A stretch of 64,000 nucleotides of DNA. Origin: Pseudorasbora parva. Its lineage: Eukaryota > Chordata > Actinopteri > Cypriniformes > Gobionidae. Where the stretch lies: the NCBI RefSeq assembly GCF_024679245.1, contig NC_090185.1, forward strand, positions 28,150,926 through 28,214,925, given 5' to 3'. This document shows positions 1 to 64,000 of this stretch, in pieces. Made by a program: the position numbers and the translations under genes. The notes beneath the pieces are model-generated. The model was not told the origin of the DNA. It saw only the letters and a program-made list of their open reading frames with translations, and searched no databases. Numbering within the stretch: the first letter of the stretch is position 1; every line of letters starts with the position of its first letter.

Positions 1-14
1 AGTCAAACTCTTAC

Positions 15-12805
<12,791 letters not shown>

Positions 12806-12919
12806 CTTCCTGCTGGTCTGACGCTCACAAAATGTCAGAAACAACTACAAGAGAGCTGAAATACCACTAAATCCCTCCCACTAAACCAGACCACCAATAA
12901 CTTAAAACTATGAGAAACG

Positions 12920-12929
12920 CTTGTGCAAT
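12920..12929 (-). promoter_or_regulatory. C/EBP-like site upstream of gene B
   Basis: ATTGCACAAG on the minus strand is about 115 bases before the gene B ATG. Gene A has ATTGCAAAAT at nearly the same distance (62981-62990) in a flank that is otherwise conserved. C/EBP factors drive acute-phase transcription of mammalian C3. No TATA box was found near the ATG of either copy. Motif-level inference only. Confidence 0.3.
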
Positions 12930-13593
12930 GTTTGCTTTGTTCTAAGCACCAGTCATATATCTGACAGTATACACATAGGCAAGATTCAGGCTTTTCAGCA
13001 TTAGAAACATCTCTTACTTACTTTTTACATTTTCTCCAAAGAATTTAGGTTGTTTGATTGTGGAAACATTTGCTATCATGATGCTAAGGTGTTGTATGTA
13101 GTTTGGTTTGCTTAGCACTGCAACAAGGGGACGCTAATGAATAAATTAATGTTTTACAGCAAGTTTTCCTATTTAGGTCAACTACTGTGAGCTTGAAGGG
13201 AATCTTCCTGGTCAGTCTAAATTTCAATAGCAACTTACCTGATTTTTTTCACAAAGAAGTGCAAACCCCGCCCGGCAGCTAGTTCTAAAGATTTAATTGG
13301 TCATTTCAATCAGAGTGCTGACTGCATGCACATAGAAGCCAGTATAAATACTAACTGACTGTAAACTAAACCCAACCTTATAGTTTTGGGATCACATTCT
13401 GATAGATAACGTTACTTTTTGTCATGATTGAATTCATGCATCTGAACTCTAATCTGAATTCATCCTCAGTGTGTTGATGCTTTTGGTTTCCATGGACTGT
13501 TGTCACATAATTTTTTTCTTAACAAATTAATGTATATAAGTAAATATTTTCAAATTGAATATTGCATTAATTGAGATTCAGTGTGTGATTTAA

Positions 13594-14777
13594 AGGGGGG
13601 GGGGGGTGAAACACTCAGTTTCAGTCAACCTCATGTCAATCTTGAGTACCTATAGAGTAGTATTGCATCATTCATATCTCCGAAAAGTCTTTAGTTTTAT
13701 TATATTTATAAAAGAAATATGGGCTGTACCGAGTCTTTCCAGAAAAAACCTGGAGGCGTATCGTGTGGGCGGAGCTAAAGAATGACTAGCGCGCAAAGCG
13801 GTGACGTCCTCAAGCGTGGAGAAACCCATGGCTATCGATCTCAGCTAATAGATATATGATCCAGAATCATTCGGAGGCTGAAATAAATTGAACAGGAGAA
13901 ACAGCAACAGCAGGACGTCCGTCTCTGTGGTATGTACTGTATTTAGTGGCCTGTCAACATTTGTGTCTTTACTCGCAGTTTATGAGGACATGATTCGGTT
14001 TATGGACTATTGTATGCGACTAAACCTTAGCAGTAGCAAGCAAAACGGTTTTGCACGTCAGACTAGTGTAACGTTATACAGAGAACAGCAATGGAGTAAC
14101 CGTTAGCGCATTTGAATGACGAAGCACGCGATCGTGTCGTTTACTGATGTTTACTCACGCGATGGTAGCCAATAACAGAGACATTTGAAGCAGATTTACT
14201 CACTGGCTACTTCCAAAGCAGGACCGAACCTTTATCGCTGGGACCGCTTCGTCAAAAACACACTTCTTTGGTATGATTTGCTGAAGTCCTGACAGCAGTG
14301 AACGGTGGACATCCACTTTGCGACGTGACTGAAGCGATGTTGTGAAGCTTCACGTCATTTCTACGTTCAAATCGGTTCAAATGCAGCGCTGCCTTCCCGG
14401 AATGCTGTGCTGAAGCATTGAAGTCGCTTGATGTCACCAAAGGGGAGCGCGGCGCGGAGGGTTTATGGGCTTGCATTTCCTCTCTCGCTCTAGTCACAGG
14501 CGCGCACACCCTACCGGGAGAAGAGCCCGTACGGTCCATACAAGGACCTTCCGATCTATTAACGTCAAGCCGACCCATACTCGAAAAAAAACTCTCCGAA
14601 ACTTGTGAGAAACCGGAAGGAGTATTTTTGACACAGAAATACTCCATCAAATGTCCAACATTAGTTTTTGAAACTTTGTCTAGGATGGGAAACTTTTGTC
14701 TAATGTTTAGGATGGGAATCCAAGTCTTTAACAGTGTAAAAAGCTCAGTATGCATGAAAGAGAATTTCACCCCCTCT
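13594..14777. mobile_element. TTAA-flanked inverted-repeat element between the two C3 genes
   Basis: The left end after TTAA is AGGGGGGGGGGGGTGAAA and the right end GAATTTCACCCCCTCT before TTAA (14778-14781). The ends are imperfect inverted repeats of the same type as 20716-21515. Open frames of 172 and 123 codons inside overlap on opposite strands and match nothing I recognise, so they are not called. Confidence 0.65.
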
Positions 14778-14989
14778 TTAAGTGTTTAATTTTTTGAGCA
14801 GTATATGGTCTGCAGCTACACAGCCCCTTAGCGCATCAGCCCCATACGCAACAAACTGCGATGCACTGTGTATTCTGACACCTTTCCATCAGACACAACA
14901 TTAACTTCTTGAGCAATGAGCTACAGTAGCTTATCTGTTTGATTAGACCACATGGGCCAGCCTTCGCTCCCCGCGTGAATCAATGAGCC

Positions 14990-15130
14990 ATGGCCGCCCA
15001 CAACTTACATGACTTAAAGGATCTTCTGCTAACATCTTGGTGCTAGATACCACAGCACACTTTCAGGGGTCTAGTGGAGTCCATGCCTCGACGGGTCAGG
15101 GCTGTTTTGGCAGCAAAAGTGGGACCAATA
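14990..15130 (+). mobile_element. Short Tc1-like 3' fragment
   Basis: The plus strand reads as KDLLLTSWC-like, [20 protein letters not shown] when frames are followed, the same Tc1 tail as at 5,854-6,420. It abuts a TA microsatellite. Confidence 0.65.
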
Positions 15131-15166
15131 TATATTATACACACATTGTTTTTTACAGTTTTACCG

Positions 15167-15295
<129 letters not shown>

Positions 15296-15359
15296 CCAAA
15301 ATAGTCGATGTTTGGATTTAAATTATTAACAGTTCTTCTAATGCTAACTGGTGTGTAGC

Positions 15360-15720
15360 TTTTCAACCAGGAAGACACATCATGGCTGCCAATCCACCCA
15401 CCTGTCTATCTATCCATCCACATTTCAGTATGTCAAAATTCATCAGGCTCAACATCAAAACATTTATTTTCATCAAGAGGTCAGTTAATTTTGTGTCAAG
15501 ATCTTGTATTGACAAGAGTCCAGCACTCTGTAAAGTGTCCTTCAGCACATCCAAAAGACTTTCAATTCATTTAAGGTCTGGACTCAGAGGTGCCAATTCA
15601 TGTGTGGAAATGATTTTTCAAGCTGCCTCCCAATCATTCTTTCACAAATTGAGCCTGTTGAATCTTGACATTGTCATGCTGGACAATGATATTTTTTGGG
15701 GTTGGGCAGTATACATGTAT
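15360..15720 (-). mobile_element. Tc1-like transposase fragment
   Basis: The stretch resembles the reverse of Tc1 coding sequence around the catalytic QHDNxxxH region (GTCATGCTGGACAATGATAT on the plus strand) and ends beside a TA microsatellite. Related to the piece at 51,700-51,850. Tentative. Confidence 0.4.
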
Positions 15721-16660
15721 GTACAATTCAATGATGTAAAGTGTATCTGGTGAGATTTTTTGTGAATGAGAAGCTGTGGACACTGAGCATGTATGCATGT
15801 CTCAGATCTCTACGATCAGAGAATCCACAAGAGCTTAAGCGCAGTAATGATGATATGAGTGTGTTTATGTCAAGTGTGAGCACTGAAAGTGTATGCCTGT
15901 GCTTGTGAGTGTCAGAAGGAATGGCTTACATTAACAGCATATCTCAATAGTAGGAAAATACTATTAAGTGTCTCTCCATCACTCTTAAGAATGTGGGTGA
16001 AAGTAAAGGTCTGATTTTTAATTCCAGACAAGAACCAGTCCTATATGTAATCTGAAACACTCTCTCCCCGAAATCACTAACATTTTTATATCTATCTTTT
16101 CGTATTTTTTATTAGTACATTCATGCATAACTCAGTCATGGTCTATCTTACATAAACCAGGTTTGACCTAACCGCATATAGGACCAATAGTCTTGTGGGC
16201 AGCGCTGTGTCATATGCCATAGCTGTGCGCAAGAAAACCCGTGTTTGAATCTCAGCTCGAGGTTTAGGCTTATTTGTTCTTCATTAATGATGTCATCAAT
16301 GACTAGTGGACATTGGCGTTCATCATATAAATGTCGACTTAAAAAATCTGAATTCATTTCAACCCCTACTTTGTACTAAGGGTGTGTTTATATACAACGA
16401 TTTTTCCTTAGAGTTTTTATGCGTTTTGGCCGTTCATTTACATTTTTGAAGTTATCATCTCTGTGTAAACTACAAAATCACAAATTTATAAAAACTGTCT
16501 ACAGGCACGTATTATAGTGTTTCTTTAACAAAAGACATTCAACTAGCACAGTTGTGTAACACTTTTATCAGTGATATCAGGCCATAAGTTTGTTTTTGCC
16601 AACATTCTGTTACAGAGTAAGCATTAAATGGCTACTATATATTCTCCATTTTTACTTGCT

Positions 16661-16666
16661 TTTATT
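16661..16666 (-). promoter_or_regulatory. Candidate polyadenylation signal of gene A
   Basis: An AATAAA on the minus strand lies about 135 bases after the TGA stop of gene A. It is the first canonical signal seen downstream, so the 3' UTR is probably short. Assignment is by motif only. Confidence 0.5.
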
Positions 16667-16798
16667 ACTTCGTAATTAATTGTGAAATTTACGAGCAATA
16701 ACTGAATAAATTAGTTTCTACAACAAGTTTTTTTTCTGTGGATTAAGACCAATAACCATGACAAAATTCATTAATATTTTCAAAGAATAGCATTTGTT

Positions 16799-62869
<46,071 letters not shown>

Positions 62870-62980
62870 CTTCCTGCTGGTCTGACGCTCACAAAATGTC
62901 AGAAACAACTACAAGAGAGCTGAAATACCACTAAATCCCTCCCACTAAACCAGACCACCAACATTGAATTCTGAGAAATT

Positions 62981-62990
62981 ATTTTGCAAT
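62981..62990 (-). promoter_or_regulatory. C/EBP-like site upstream of gene A
   Basis: ATTGCAAAAT on the minus strand, about 112 bases before the ATG at 62869, is the positional counterpart of the gene B site. The bases from about 62,870 to 63,050 resemble 12,806 to 13,000, suggesting that the 5' flank was duplicated with the gene. The transcription start is not determined. Confidence 0.3.
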
Positions 62991-64000
62991 GTTTGTTTTG
63001 CTAAGCACCAGTCAGATATCTGACAGTATACACATAGGCAACATTCAGGCTTTCATCATAGGAAAAATTACACAAAGCATTGACAACAAAATGTTATTAA
63101 AAATAGTTTTTTATATTTTCTCAAGAGAATTTTAGTCGCATTGGCATATGAAAATGTCCGCTATCATGATTTTAGGGTGTTGCTGTTCTGTTTGTAATTT
63201 GTTTTGCTTTCTCAGCATTGCAGCAAAGGGATGCTAACGCTCAATGTTGACACTGCTTATCACATGACAATAGTGCTGTATGACTGATTATCTGCTTCTA
63301 TTACATTTTTCCTTTTTATTAAAAATATTCACTAATTTGTTACATATGGCATGAAATATCTGATATTCCAATTGTCAAATATGGGCAAGTGGATGTGTTT
63401 TGTTCTTTAAACACCATTATAACGATCACGTTAACTGTGCTATATGCGCCGCCAATATAGTTTGTGCTGCATTTCAGAGAAGTGGATCTATTGGATTTAC
63501 AATTTATGAATTCATCCACTTCTCCCGAAATACATGAAAGTAAATGGCTGGCGAACTGAGAGAAGAATAGAGAGAACTTTAAAGTTTCACAATGTGTATC
63601 TGATATGAATAAAACTTGTCTAATCGTAACGGAAAAAAATATTATTGTCACTTCCACAGACATCAGACTATATTTTACAAACTCTAAATGCATGGTTTTT
63701 ATGGTACTTATGTATATTAAATGTCTGAAACCTAAAATAAACATTATGTATTTAAAAAAAAACACTGAATAGTTGTGATATGTGACAAGCTCTGAACACG
63801 GCTGCCTCTGGCTCAGTGCCAACCAAAGCATGAACGCAAGTTTGAATTTAGCAGTTGATCATGTGATGCACTGAACGTCCTACACAGCCATTGAGCGAGT
63901 TGGACCCATAAATTATAGACTGTGCTAGCTTGGGAGACAGAAGGGTGAGCAGATCTATTACATTAACCTGTTAAAGTGGTGGGTCCCAGAGCAGCTGGCG
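62991..64000. other. 5' flank of gene A; no gene seen
   Basis: The first part resembles the gene B flank (12,930-13,150); the rest is AT-rich and has no recognisable gene. A 163-codon open frame at 63340-63831 on the minus strand has low-complexity hydrophobic composition, no family match that I recognise and no partner in the gene B flank, so it is not called. Confidence 0.5.

Noticed and set aside
14252..14770. 172-codon minus frame between the two C3 genes
   Set aside because: It lies inside a TTAA-flanked inverted-repeat element, overlaps another open frame on the opposite strand and matches no known protein.
63340..63831. 163-codon open frame upstream of gene A
   Set aside because: AT-rich, hydrophobic low-complexity composition, no recognised family, and no counterpart upstream of gene B.

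Overview
The window looks like nuclear DNA of a ray-finned fish, most probably a cyprinid (carp, goldfish or zebrafish group). This is inferred from GT-AG split vertebrate genes, very long TA and GATA microsatellites, and a dense load of Tc1, DIRS, Gypsy, hAT, Kolobok-like and L2-like elements typical of cyprinid genomes. No operons, CRISPR arrays, rRNA or tRNA were recognised.

The real gene content is two complement C3-type genes, head to tail on the minus strand. Gene A (62,869 down to 16,799) is complete. Hand placement of 42 coding exons, each with AG/GT borders, gives 5,298 coding bases, an exact multiple of three: 1,765 codons plus a stop, with no internal stop or frameshift seen. Gene B (12,805 down to the left edge) shows its first 19 coding exons, 867 full codons, also in frame; its 3' half lies outside the window. 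Exons 1-19 of the two genes match one for one, and many differ in length by nothing or one codon, so this is a tandem duplication.

Both genes encode signal peptide, beta-chain macroglobulin domains, an RRRR chain-cleavage site and a six-cysteine C3a domain. Gene A then shows the CUB, thioester, MG8 and C345C regions. Three things are odd. Where C3a should end, both genes read LGVITR followed at once by proline and a Pro/Thr-rich tract. After it comes an acidic linker of about 65 residues that differs strongly between the copies. The gene A thioester reads GCVEQN instead of GCGEQN. The residue 116 positions after the thioester Cys, a catalytic His in classical C3, is Asp.

Everything else is introns and intergenic DNA filled with mobile elements: a Tc1-family transposon with an intact 331-codon DD34E transposase inside a TA microsatellite (56.5-58.1 kb), a Gypsy retrotransposon with both LTRs and a 5-bp target duplication nested in a TTAA-flanked inverted-repeat element (31.4-37.8 kb), a hAT-like element with an 8-bp target duplication inside a non-LTR element (40.5-42.0 kb), several decayed DIRS-like elements, and an LTR element with a proline-rich minisatellite (25.8-27.4 kb). 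Between gene A's 3' end and gene B's 5' end (12.9-16.7 kb) only repeats were seen.
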